Shown here: piece by piece, positions 8,698-17,126 of the stretch
Layout: every line of letters begins with the position of its first letter
Numbering within the stretch: the first letter of the stretch is position 1
Assembly (NCBI GenBank): GCA_004551945.1
Contig: SFPN01000003.1
Location: forward strand, 1 to 64,000
Source of the DNA: Clostridiales bacterium
GTDB lineage: Bacteria; Bacillota; Clostridia; Oscillospirales; Oscillospiraceae
Reading direction: 5' to 3'
Length of the DNA stretch: 64,000 nt
Notes under the pieces: model-generated
Seen by the model: only the letters and a program-made list of their open reading frames with translations
Told to the model about the DNA's origin: nothing
The model's database searches: none
Made by a program: the position numbers and the translations under genes

Positions 8698-8744
8698 AAA
8701 TCAACCGCCCAACCCGTACCCCGGGTTGGGCGGTTGATTTTTGC
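8698..8744 (+). terminator. tRNA operon terminator
   Basis: The long stem AAATCAACCGCCCAACCC with its complement is followed by TTTTT directly after tRNA-Lys. Confidence 0.9.
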
Positions 8745-9096
8745 ATGAACAGCTGGATTCGAACAGCACGACGGCCCGCAGGCCGACAAAAACAGTCCGG
8801 GGGACTGTTTTTGAGTGCGCGGGTAGAATCCCCGCTGGGTCCCCAAAAAAGAAGCATCGGCTTTGCCGGTGCTTCTTTTTTGGGGTCCGCCGCCTTTGGC
8901 GGCTCCACCTAATTGTATTTTACATGCTCGGCGGAAATGAATTGCACCTGCGCCAAGGTTTTTGCTCTGTAAAAACGCTTGTACGGCGCAAAAGCGCCGT
9001 CCCGCTGTGTGAGGCCCGGGTGGTGCAGCATCGTTTGGATTTGCTTAGAGCGTGAAAAAAGCCAGCCTGTTGGGGATGGCTTTTGTGGTTGTCTAT
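8745..9096. other. Gene-free stretch with tRNA-Lys 3' copy and hairpins
   Basis: No gene is seen. It holds a short AAAAACAGTCC/GGACTGTTTTT hairpin near 8793-8813 and a 16-nt exact copy of the tRNA-Lys 3' region (8826-8841, GAATCCCCGCTGGGTC). A very strong hairpin follows at 8841-8885, then smaller GC-rich hairpins (CGGCGCAAAAGCGCCG near 8990). It looks like the scar of a past integration, or decayed DNA, behind the tRNA cluster. Confidence 0.5.
8841..8885. terminator. Strong intrinsic hairpin (both strands)
   Basis: CCCCAAAAAAGAAGC pairs with GCTTCTTTTTTGGGG around a short loop. It can terminate transcription in either direction and may also serve the minus-strand gene fragment at 9097-9361. 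Confidence 0.75.
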
Positions 9097-9361
9097 TTAA
9101 TTGGCTTTCTCCAGGGTGCTGATCCGTTCGGCCATCTGGCGAACCATGATTTTCAGGAATTTAACCTCTTCCTCCAGGTCGTCAACCCGGGAACGGGGAA
9201 CGAGGAACGAGCTTTTCCTGAATGTCCTGGATGCCATCGGCCAGAAGGTTAAAATGGGATTTGAATTCTGCATCCATTAGGGTTACAGTGCTTTTTGCAA
9301 TTCTCTGTTCTGCTACAGAAATCATATCTTGGATTGCCTGCAAGTCTTTTTCATCCAGCAT
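9097..9361 (-). pseudogene. Frameshifted small coiled-coil protein gene
   Basis: Starting at ATG 9361 (GAGGTGAT upstream), the reading frame gives MLDEKDLQAIQDMISVAEQR and runs to IQEKLVPRS, then stops early at 9182. A second frame continues from about 9195 as RVDDLEEEVKFLKIMVRQM to the stop TAA at 9097-9099. Together they make a coherent protein of about 87 residues with a C-terminal coiled coil, a common small-protein layout in clostridial genomes. The break lies in a run of repeated CGTTCC units, so replication slippage or a sequencing error is likely. A programmed frameshift is possible but unsupported. Confidence 0.6.
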
Positions 9362-9520
9362 AGGTATCACCTCATGCAATTATTATAGCGGTTTCGCCAT
9401 TCGGTTGTCAAGGTACCGTCTTTTGAAAAGGCAGCACTGGCAGATTCGATAGTCCACCCCCCTGGAGATAGGGTGCTTTCTTGTTAATACAGAGGAAATA
9501 CTGGATATTTATGCAGAACG

Positions 9521-9549
9521 TTGACATCAAAAGGCGGAAATTCTATAAT
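9521..9549 (+). promoter_or_regulatory. Consensus promoter of the SLH peptidase
   Basis: TTGACA (9521-9526), a 17-bp spacer and TATAAT (9544-9549) form a perfect sigma-A type promoter about 74 bases before the start codon. It implies strong expression. Confidence 0.85.
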
Positions 9550-9622
9550 AACCCTAATATGCTGAGAATAAATGGGAACCCCTTCAGCATGGAAACCAAG
9601 AAAAGAAGAAAGGAAAGATGGC

Positions 9623-12600
9623 ATGAAAAGAAGCATCCCTACCCGGGGACTATCGCTGCTGCTTGCTGTGGTGATGGCCCTCTCCCTGATGATTGTCCCG
9701 GCAGGCGCCCAGACACCCCAGGGAAAAAGTGCTGCGCTCACCCTGAGCAGCAGCCTGCTCTGTCTGGATCAGAGCAAAGAAACCTTTACGGCAACCCTTC
9801 AGGTTCCTCTTTCCGCGGAACAAGAGAGCTGGTCCCAGGCGGACTGGCAGTCCTGGGCTGACAGCATCCGCTGGAAGCTCAGCCGCGGCACCGTGGACGT
9901 GCAGGACCCCGAGCTGTATCCTAATATTTATACCGGGGACTACCTGGAAAACTGGATGAGCTGGGGAACCATCAACCAGCACGGCGCCGACGGGGAACCC
10001 TACTTTACCCTGGAAACGCCTCAGGTGACGGTGTCCGGCGGTACGGCCACTGTGACCCTGGTGTTCAGCCACGGTATCTTCTTTAACATGAACGATTCCA
10101 AGCTGCCCGAGGTCACGAACTCCCTCCAGGCCATCGGCAGCAACACCTTCCGGTATGCGCGGAATGTGTGGCCCTGCTTCATCGGCAACTACGAGCTCAC
10201 CGCCGAGGTTTCCGGGAAGACTCTGGCCGCCACCAACCTGGAGATCAACGTCTATGAGAGCAACCTCCGTTACGACGAGCTCTATGACGAGCTGATGGAA
10301 ATCAAGGCGCTGGCCGAAGCTAAGGGCCGGTACTTTGACGTGCAGTCCTGCGGCAAGAGCACGGACGGCCGGGAGCAGTGGTATGCGGTGGTCTCCGACA
10401 GCGCACAGTCTGTCCAGGACTTCCAGGCCATGAACCAGCAGGCCATGACCGATCCCGAGGCCGTGCTGGCAGAGATCCAGGCGGGGAAGGATTACCGCAT
10501 CCCCGTCATGCTCAACAACGTGCACCCTGACGAGGCAGGCGGCGTGGACGCACACCTGAACCTTCTGCGCACCCTGGCCACGGAGGATACCGTGACCTGG
10601 AACACCATCACCGGTCTGACCGACGGCAAGACAGTGGACATGGATATGTACGACCCCAAGATCGTGGATTTCTCCATTACCAGCGACGACGGGAGCACCG
10701 ACTATGATTTCACCGGCTACGGCCTGAAGGTCAGCGCCACCACCATCAACGGAAACGGCAACGACGGCCGCACCGATGCCAGCGAATACTACACCTTCAG
10801 CGAGGACAAGGTGCTGGATGTGGACGAGATTCTGGACAACCTGATCGTGATCGTCTGCCCGGACGAAAACCCGGACGGCCGGACCTATAACACCCGTCCC
10901 AACGGCAACGGCTTCGACCTGAACCGGGACGCCTCCAACCAGACCCAGGTGGAGACCCAGAACATTTCCAAGCTCATCAGCCAGTGGAACCCGGTGGCCT
11001 TTGCTGAGTTCCACGGCTTTACCGCTCAGTTCCTGTGCGAGCCCTGCACCCCGCCCCATGAGCCCAACCTGGAGTACGACCTCTTTGTGGAGCAGTTCCT
11101 GCTGGGTGCTGAGGCCTACGGCAACGCGGCTCTGGCCACCATGTCCGTCCAGCACAAGGACGAGTTTGAAACCAAGTACCAGACCTACTACACCCCCCTC
11201 CGGGACAGCTATGATCCTGAGACCGGCTGGGACGCCTGGGACGACCTGAGCACCAACTACACCCCCAGCTACGCCATGCTCAACTGTGGCTCCATGGGCT
11301 TTACCATTGAGACGCCCTCCGGCGGCGAGTCCAGCGTCCGTCTGCTGGAATGCGGCATGTACGGCCTGTGGCAGTTCCTGTCCGACTGCAAGGACACCTG
11401 CTATGAAGCCCAGCTGGAGTTCTTCCGCCGCTCCGTGAACAACGAGGATCACCGGGCAGACATGGAAGAATGGTATGTGGACATGAGCAACCAGCAGCTG
11501 GACAGCGACACCTGGCGGGTTCCCTATGCGGAAAACGGGAAGTACTTCCCTGAGTATTATGTGCTGCCCGTGGACGCAGAGGCTCAGCGTGACCCTGCGG
11601 ACGCCTATGAGATGGCCCAGTTCCTGATGGACAACGGCGTGAAGGTCAGCACCCTGACCAAGGACGTGACGGTGAACGGCACCACCTATCCGGCCGGCTC
11701 CCTGGTGGTGGACATGTACCAGGCCAAGCGCAACTACGCCAACTGCGTGCTGAACCTGGGGTATGATGCCTCCACCTCCGGTTTCCCCCGGCTGTATTCC
11801 GAGTCCGTGGCCAGCTTCCCCAGCATGCGGGGCTTTGACTGCGTGGCCATCACCAAGGTGGGAGCCTTCGGGGGCGCCCTCCAGGAAGTGACAGAGATTA
11901 CCGGCAGCACCCAGGTGACCGGCAGCGGCTCTGTGGTGATTCTCGCCAACAACGGTGACGAGACCGTGCGGGCCGTGAACGACCTGCTGGCCCAGGGTAA
12001 GACCGTGGGCATGGTGACCGAAGGGGCCAACAAGGGCGACTTTGTGGTCAGCTATGACACCTTCTCCTCTGTGGCGGACCAGTATGTGCTGGTGGCTGCC
12101 CGGGTCAGCGAGGTGCCTGCTGCCCAGGCTATCTCCCAGCCCACCCTCTTCCTCCCCGGCCGCAACGCAGACTTCGGCGATGACAAGGTCAGCTCCGGCT
12201 ACTATACCCAGTGGTTCGAGGATGGCTATGGCTTTATTAACTACGACAACATTCACAACAACGGCACCTCCAACTATGACGTAATGGCCTATGTGGAGCA
12301 GATGGGCTTCCAGGTCACCGAGAACCCGGCTGAGGCCGACGTGATCATCGGCTCCGTGGCCCTGAACAGCGGCGCCTGCGGCGACGCTGCCGTGGCGGCT
12401 GTGAAGGCAGGCACCCCCTACATTGCCACCGGCCCCAACGCTCTGAAGTATGTGGCCGGGAACCTGATCCCGGAGCTTACCTACGAGTCTCTGGGCATGG
12501 AAGCCCTGCACAAGGTCACCTATCCCGCCGACAGCCTCATCACCGCCAGCCAGACGGCAGACGGAGACGACGTGATTTACTCCTACGGCTGCAACGTGCT

Positions 12601-13522
12601 GACCGGCTATCCCGAGGACGCGCAGGTGCTCATCCAGGCGGCCCAGAAGGACAGCTTCCTGGTGGGCTGCATGATCGACGGGGACATCAGCGGCAACGTG
12701 GAAGCCATTGCCTATGAGGCCGACGGCATGGACCTGACCGTCTTTGCCAACTCCCTGGTGAACCGTGCCAACCAGCAGGATGACTATCTCTTCGCCACCA
12801 ACGCGATCTACAGCAAGGTCCTCTCCGGCAAGGCTATGACACCGGCGGATCTGGGCCAGGCAGCAGATCCTGCGGACACCGGTGTGGCAGACACCCTGGA
12901 GACCGAGAACCATGTGGCTTATCTCAACGGCAATGCCAACGGCACCTTTTGCCCCGAGGGGAACATGACCCGGGCCCAGGCCGCGCAGATGTTCTATAAC
13001 CTGCTGCTGGACCAGGAGGTGGAGATCACCGTGACCTTCCAGGACGTGCCGGAGGACGCCTGGTATGCTCAGGCAGTCAACACCCTGGCCTCCCTGGGCA
13101 TCCTCAACGGGGTGAAGGATGGCCAGTTTGCCCCCAACCGCTCCATTACCCGGGCGGAGTTTGCGGCCATCGCCATGCGCCTTGCCAACCCCGTGTCTGA
13201 GGGCAGCAATCCCTTCAGCGACGTGCAGGAGGGAGACTGGTTCTATGAGCAGGTGGTGGGCGCCCGTTCTTATGGCTGGATCAACGGCTACAAGGATGGC
13301 ACCTTCCGTCCCAACAGCACCATCACCAGAGCGGAAGCCGCCACGCTGGTCAACCGTATGCTGGCCCGGACAGCGGACACCGCCTATGTGGACGCCAACG
13401 GGGACAGCCTGCGTCAGTTCCCCGACGTGAAGCAGTCTGATTGGTTCTATTATGCCGTCATGGAGGCAGCCAACGCCCACGACTACACCAAGACCGACAG
13501 CGGAGAGGTCTGGGGCGCATAA
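9623..13522 (+). CDS. Secreted M14-type metallocarboxypeptidase with SLH domains, 1299 aa
   Basis: A surface protein that probably cleaves peptides or peptidoglycan stems. The ATG at 9623 (AGGAAAG upstream) opens a signal peptide ending near AGA-Q (residues 1-30). An M14 zinc peptidase domain follows: HPDE near residue 300 (zinc ligands His and Glu), NPDGR near 416, the zinc His in EFHG near 463, and the catalytic Glu in FTIETP near 563. After a long region of unknown fold (about 650-1090), three or four SLH repeats (about 1095-1299) carry the TRAQ/TRAE motifs that bind cell-wall polymers. It is much longer than the 300-400 residues usual for M14 enzymes and stands alone between terminators. 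Confidence 0.85.
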   Translation: MKRSIPTRGLSLLLAVVMALSLMIVPAGAQTPQGKSAALTLSSSLLCLDQSKETFTATLQVPLSAEQESWSQADWQSWADSIRWKLSRGTVDVQDPELYPNIYTGDYLENWMSWGTINQHGADGEPYFTLETPQVTVSGGTATVTLVFSHGIFFNMNDSKLPEVTNSLQAIGSNTFRYARNVWPCFIGNYELTAEVSGKTLAATNLEINVYESNLRYDELYDELMEIKALAEAKGRYFDVQSCGKSTDGREQWYAVVSDSAQSVQDFQAMNQQAMTDPEAVLAEIQAGKDYRIPVMLNNVHPDEAGGVDAHLNLLRTLATEDTVTWNTITGLTDGKTVDMDMYDPKIVDFSITSDDGSTDYDFTGYGLKVSATTINGNGNDGRTDASEYYTFSEDKVLDVDEILDNLIVIVCPDENPDGRTYNTRPNGNGFDLNRDASNQTQVETQNISKLISQWNPVAFAEFHGFTAQFLCEPCTPPHEPNLEYDLFVEQFLLGAEAYGNAALATMSVQHKDEFETKYQTYYTPLRDSYDPETGWDAWDDLSTNYTPSYAMLNCGSMGFTIETPSGGESSVRLLECGMYGLWQFLSDCKDTCYEAQLEFFRRSVNNEDHRADMEEWYVDMSNQQLDSDTWRVPYAENGKYFPEYYVLPVDAEAQRDPADAYEMAQFLMDNGVKVSTLTKDVTVNGTTYPAGSLVVDMYQAKRNYANCVLNLGYDASTSGFPRLYSESVASFPSMRGFDCVAITKVGAFGGALQEVTEITGSTQVTGSGSVVILANNGDETVRAVNDLLAQGKTVGMVTEGANKGDFVVSYDTFSSVADQYVLVAARVSEVPAAQAISQPTLFLPGRNADFGDDKVSSGYYTQWFEDGYGFINYDNIHNNGTSNYDVMAYVEQMGFQVTENPAEADVIIGSVALNSGACGDAAVAAVKAGTPYIATGPNALKYVAGNLIPELTYESLGMEALHKVTYPADSLITASQTADGDDVIYSYGCNVLTGYPEDAQVLIQAAQKDSFLVGCMIDGDISGNVEAIAYEADGMDLTVFANSLVNRANQQDDYLFATNAIYSKVLSGKAMTPADLGQAADPADTGVADTLETENHVAYLNGNANGTFCPEGNMTRAQAAQMFYNLLLDQEVEITVTFQDVPEDAWYAQAVNTLASLGILNGVKDGQFAPNRSITRAEFAAIAMRLANPVSEGSNPFSDVQEGDWFYEQVVGARSYGWINGYKDGTFRPNSTITRAEAATLVNRMLARTADTAYVDANGDSLRQFPDVKQSDWFYYAVMEAANAHDYTKTDSGEVWGA

Positions 13523-13558
13523 TTTCCTGCGGAAGGAACGACAAACCAAGAAAGAACT

Positions 13559-13596
13559 ATCGCGGTCAGAACCCTTTGGGGGTTCTGACCGCGATG
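13559..13596 (+). terminator. Hairpin after the SLH peptidase
   Basis: ATCGCGGTCAGAACCC pairs with GGGTTCTGACCGCGAT around a short loop. The tail GTTGTTCTTG is only moderately T-rich. Confidence 0.65.
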
Positions 13597-13725
13597 TTGT
13601 TCTTGCTGGAGGTTGGTTTTGCTCCGGCCTGGGGCGCTCCAGCCCATCCAGCCAGCCGGCAGTTGTCTGCCTCTGCTATTGCATTCGCCCTTTTTCCGGA
13701 TCATTCTTGTTTTTACCCGGGAAAA

Positions 13726-13759
13726 CAAAAGACGATTCCGAACCTCGGAACCGTCTTTG
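13726..13759 (-). terminator. Terminator of the LysR gene
   Basis: On the minus strand CAAAGACGGTTCCGAG and CGGAATCGTCTTTTG form a stem followed by TTTTC, just after the regulator's stop. Confidence 0.75.
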
Positions 13760-13766
13760 TTCTGCT

Positions 13767-14639
13767 CTATTTGACCCCCATGGTGGTCTTGGCGCTGTCC
13801 AGAAAGCGGCGGGCGGCGGGGGAGAGGTCCTCCAGGCTCACCATGGCCGCTCCCAACTGCCGGTAGGCCCGGGGAACCAGGGGGAGAACCACCACCCCGG
13901 GATGGTCCTCCTTCAGGTAGAGGCCAGGAAGGACGCTCACCCCCAAGCCCTCCCGGACCATGTTCAGGATAGCCAGCTCGTCCTTGGAGGACCAGCACAC
14001 GTTGGGGCGGAAGCCGGAGTCCTTCAGCAGCCGGGGAATGTCGTGGTCGTGGGCGTCATCCTCCATAATGAAGGGCTCTCCGGTGAGCTGATCCAGGGAG
14101 ATCTCCTTGGCCCAGGTGAGGGGATGCCCCTCGGGGACCACGGCGCACAGGTCGTCCTGGACAAACTGAATCCACTGGTGGTTGTAGTTGGGCTGGCGGC
14201 TGTAGAGAAGCAGGTCCACGGACCCCTCCCGCAGCCACAGGTCCAGGTCCTCCTGGCCGCTCTCCCGGATGGAGAGGGTGATGCCCGGATACCGGGCGGT
14301 GAAATTGCGGAGGATGCCAGGAATCCAAAAACGGGAGATGCAGGGAAAGACCCCCACAGAGACGGTGCCCACCGCCAGCCCCCGGATGTCGGCCACCTCC
14401 TGCTCCAGCATCTGGCTTTTGTGGTGCAGATCCCGGAGAAGGGGGAGAATACGCATACAGTCTGCCGTGGGGCGGACGCCGGACCGGGAGCGGATGAGCA
14501 GGGGGAAGCCGAACTCAGCCTCCACACTCTTGATGATGTAGCTCAGGCCGGACTGGGTGTATCCCAGCTGCTCGGCGGCCCGGGTCAGGTTGCCCAGGTC
14601 GATGGCGGTGAGCAGCGCGGTGCGTTTGTTGTGATCCAT
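13767..14639 (-). CDS. LysR-family transcriptional regulator, 290 aa
   Basis: The N-terminal winged helix-turn-helix (about residues 5-65, NLTRAAEQLGYTQSGLSYIIK) and the C-terminal effector-binding domain (about 90-285) are both complete. The start at 14639 (MDHNKRTALL) has AAGGAG at good spacing; upstream in-frame ATGs lack one. It is divergent from a small membrane protein, the usual arrangement for a LysR regulator and its target, so that gene is a likely target. The effector cannot be predicted. Confidence 0.9.
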   Translation of the reverse strand: MDHNKRTALLTAIDLGNLTRAAEQLGYTQSGLSYIIKSVEAEFGFPLLIRSRSGVRPTADCMRILPLLRDLHHKSQMLEQEVADIRGLAVGTVSVGVFPCISRFWIPGILRNFTARYPGITLSIRESGQEDLDLWLREGSVDLLLYSRQPNYNHQWIQFVQDDLCAVVPEGHPLTWAKEISLDQLTGEPFIMEDDAHDHDIPRLLKDSGFRPNVCWSSKDELAILNMVREGLGVSVLPGLYLKEDHPGVVVLPLVPRAYRQLGAAMVSLEDLSPAARRFLDSAKTTMGVK

Positions 14640-14690
14640 GGCAGCTCCTTTCCATGAGAAACTCTGATGGGTTGGATGGATTTTCCTTGG

Positions 14691-14719
14691 TTTACAAATG
14701 ATGCTGCCTATAGTATAGT
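14691..14719 (+). promoter_or_regulatory. Promoter of the 87-aa membrane protein
   Basis: TTTACA (14691-14696), 17-bp spacer, TATAGT (14714-14719). It lies in the gap shared with the LysR gene and is a likely site of LysR control. Confidence 0.6.
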
Positions 14720-14811
14720 GTAAGCAGAAAGAGAAAGCAAGTGATGAACCGGCCGGTGACAACTTCTTTTCCTCAAGGATACTACCGATTGGAAATGAAA
14801 GGAGCTTACTT

Positions 14812-15075
14812 ATGAAAACCTATAAGAGCTACATTCTGTCTTCGATTGCTTGGCTGATCATTCTGGTTTCCTATGTGGCTGCGCTGCTCCAGCTGCCTGG
14901 CGGCGTCAACATGATCTTTATTATCGTGGCAGGTCTGGCCTGTGCCGAGGCCGCACAGACCTGGTCCAACCTTCTGATTGCCCATCGGGGCGAGGACCCG
15001 GCGGCCTATGAGGAGTGCGGAAAGTTCCGTCCCGCTGCTCCCAGCACTCCCGTTGCTCACAAGAGCGCATCCTGA
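14812..15075 (+). CDS. Small two-helix membrane protein, 87 aa
   Basis: Two hydrophobic segments (about residues 8-26 and 31-50) with a hydrophilic C-terminus. I do not recognise a family. AAAGGAGC precedes the ATG. It is divergent from the LysR gene and followed by a clear terminator, so it is a one-gene transcript, probably controlled by LysR. Confidence 0.7.
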   Translation: MKTYKSYILSSIAWLIILVSYVAALLQLPGGVNMIFIIVAGLACAEAAQTWSNLLIAHRGEDPAAYEECGKFRPAAPSTPVAHKSAS

Positions 15076-15141
15076 AAGAATCCCCCTTGTTTGCGTAATA
15101 TTTCTCCTTAACCCTTCACACAGCACGACGAACTTCCTGCG

Positions 15142-15170
15142 AAAGTACCTGCCTTCCGGCAGGTACTTTT
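15142..15170 (+). terminator. Intrinsic terminator
   Basis: AAAGTACCTGCC and GGCAGGTACTTT form a tight stem with a TTTT tail, ending the small membrane-protein transcript. Confidence 0.8.
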
Positions 15171-15495
15171 GCGTTGGGGGATGCCCAGAAATAATTCCAT
15201 CAGAAAATTTGATGGGTGAAATAGAATTTTCTCGTTTTACAAATGGCGAAAAATGCAGTATTCTAAAATCACAGAAAGCAAGTATGAAAACTCCCGCCCA
15301 GAGTTTACCATACGGCAGCCCGGACCGGGCGGCGTTCTCTCCTGGCCGTTCCGGATCATCTCCCGCTCTCTGAGATGGCTGTGGCTGCGCGCGAAACGAA
15401 GCACAGAGGATTTGCCCCCCTCTGTGCTTTTCCTTTTGCCCCATCTGCCCAGGAATCCCCGGGAAAGCGCCGGGGTGATTTGTGAAAAGCGATGG
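15171..15495. other. Gene-free stretch before the T-box leader
   Basis: No coding sequence is recognised. It contains an AT-rich part (15190-15290) and a terminator-like hairpin at 15401-15434 (GCACAGAGG/CCTCTGTGC plus TTTT). Confidence 0.4.
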
Positions 15496-15524
15496 TTGAC
15501 GGAATCCCGGCGGCGTGCTATGCT
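15496..15524 (+). promoter_or_regulatory. Promoter of the T-box transcript
   Basis: TTGACG (15496-15501), 17-bp spacer, TATGCT (15519-15524), about 25 bases upstream of Stem I. Confidence 0.7.
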
Positions 15525-15549
15525 TAAGTCAATCCAACAAAGACAAACC

Positions 15550-15818
15550 AGCGAGTAAGAGTAGTAGCCCTGGGCTCAGCCCATCAGCGAGCCGCGGACG
15601 GTGGAAGCGCGGCGGGACGGCCAGGAGTGAATGGACTTACGAGGGCGGAGTGAACACCGAAAGGTCAGTAACGTCCGACGGGGACCGCACCCGTTATCCG
15701 GGCGGCACATATGATGGTATGTGAAGAAGAGCGGGCGCTATGCGTCAATTTGGGTGGTACCGCAGGAATTACAGTCTTGTCCCATTTCGTTGAGAAAACG
15801 AGAGGGCAGGGCTTTTTT
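15550..15818 (+). promoter_or_regulatory. T-box leader, specifier TGG (tryptophan)
   Basis: Stem I opens with GCGAGTAAGAGTAGTAG and closes with CTTAC. In the specifier loop GTGAA-TGG-A (TGG at 15632-15634) reads tryptophan. The AGCGAG...GCGG distal part and the T-box core GGTGGTACCGCA (15753-15764) are present. A terminator stem follows at about 15771-15812 (GTCTTG.CCC with GGGCAGGGC) with TTTTTT. Uncharged tRNA-Trp should favour the antiterminator and switch on the transporter. Confidence 0.88.
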
Positions 15819-15884
15819 GTTATCCCGATCTCCCAGAACACCATCAATTCCCATCCCGATAAAAAATGAAAAGGAGAGATCATC

Positions 15885-16892
15885 ATGAAGAATCTGAAGA
15901 AGCTGCTGTGCGGGGCGCTGTCCCTGTCCATGATCCTGGCCCTGGCCGCCTGCGGCTCCGGGACCACCACTGAAGAGAGCGGCGACACCCAGCAGGCCAG
16001 CGGTGACGTGCCTGTCATCGGCATCTGCCAGTACGGCCAGCACGGCTCCCTGGATAACTGCCGGGAGGGCTTCCTCCAGGGCCTGGAGCAGGCCGGTCTG
16101 GTGGAAGGCACCGACTACACCATCGACTATCAGAACGCCAGCTTTGACGACAACATGGCCATCCAGATCGCTCAGGCCTTCTCCGCTGAGGACGCAGCCC
16201 TGATGGTGGGCATCGCTACCCCCGCCGCCACCGCCTGCTACGCCGCTGCGGAGGACAAGGACATTCCCGTGATCTTCACCGCCATCACCGACCCCGTGGG
16301 CGCCAAGCTGGATTCCGGCAATATCACCGGCACTTCCGACGTGCTGCCTGTGGAGGGCCAGCTGAAGCTGATCCGCGCCCTCCAGCCGGATGCAGACACC
16401 ATCGGCATCATCTACACCACCAGCGAGTCCAACTCCATCTACTCCGTGGGCGTTTACGAGGAGCTGGCCGCTGACTATGGCTTCACCATCGAGGCCATCG
16501 GCGTCACCGCCCAGTCCGAAGTCACCCAGGCCGTGGACACCCTCCTGGCCAAGAACGTGGACTGCCTCTCCAACCTGACCGACAACAACGTGGTGGGTGT
16601 GCTGGGCTCCATCCTGGAAAAGACCAACGAGGCCGGCATCCCTGTCTACGGCTCTGAGATCGAGCAGGTGAAGCTGGGCTGCGTGGCCGGTGCCGGCCTG
16701 GACTATGTCCAGCTGGGCATCCAGACCGGTCTCATGGCCGCTCAGGTGCTCACCGGGGAAAAGACCTGCCAGGATCTGCCCTATGAGATCATTGAAAACT
16801 ACGCGCTGTATGTGAACAGCGCGGCTCTGGCTGAAATGGGCCTGACCCTGCCCGACGATCTGGCTGAGACCGCCGAAGAAGTGGGCGCATGA
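15885..16892 (+). CDS. trpX: ABC transporter substrate-binding lipoprotein (TrpX-like)
   Basis: The 335-residue protein has a lipoprotein signal (LALAAC, Cys near residue 23) and the PF04392-type substrate-binding fold (VIGICQYGQHGSLDN, VGIATPAA, FTAITDPVGA). Family members with a tryptophan T-box have been predicted to import tryptophan; the TGG specifier in this leader supports the same role. GGAGAG precedes the ATG. It is followed by a structured intergenic element and then the permease gene. The symbol is by analogy, and the substrate is inferred from the T-box only. Confidence 0.85.
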   Translation: MKNLKKLLCGALSLSMILALAACGSGTTTEESGDTQQASGDVPVIGICQYGQHGSLDNCREGFLQGLEQAGLVEGTDYTIDYQNASFDDNMAIQIAQAFSAEDAALMVGIATPAATACYAAAEDKDIPVIFTAITDPVGAKLDSGNITGTSDVLPVEGQLKLIRALQPDADTIGIIYTTSESNSIYSVGVYEELAADYGFTIEAIGVTAQSEVTQAVDTLLAKNVDCLSNLTDNNVVGVLGSILEKTNEAGIPVYGSEIEQVKLGCVAGAGLDYVQLGIQTGLMAAQVLTGEKTCQDLPYEIIENYALYVNSAALAEMGLTLPDDLAETAEEVGA

Positions 16893-17065
16893 TTTTGGAA
16901 AAGGCAGAGCCTTTTCCAAAATGAAGGATGCGGCCTCCTGCGCGCGCCCTGCGGGCACACTTGGAGACCGAGAAGTATGTTTCCCGACGTACATGCCGCC
17001 GGGAAACATGGATTGAACTTTCTTTCGCCGCTCCGGCGGCGAAACTCTGTGAGACAAGGAAAGAA
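16893..17065 (+). repeat. Structured intergenic element, copy A
   Basis: It starts at the base after the stop codon and forms four stems. Stem 1 is 16893-16905/16909-16921 (13 bp, perfect). Stem 2 is 16931-16938/16963-16970 with an inner GCCC/GGGC hairpin. Stem 3 is 16977-16986/17000-17009 (10 bp). Stem 4 is 17023-17031/17036-17044 (9 bp). A second copy at 51955-52135 has the same order, with compensated base changes in stems 3 and 4. I do not recognise it as a known RNA. It may act as an intra-operon processing or stability element, or be a mobile repeat. Confidence 0.75.
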
Positions 17066-17126
17066 CAGACTGCGGCGCAGGCTCCCTGAGGGGCCTGCGC
17101 CCTGGCCGTGAAAAGGAGGATGTCCC

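Noticed and set aside
9650..13549. A 1299-codon minus-strand open frame opposite the SLH peptidase
   Set aside because: Complete overlap with a gene that has clear M14 and SLH motifs; the minus product has no recognisable domain.
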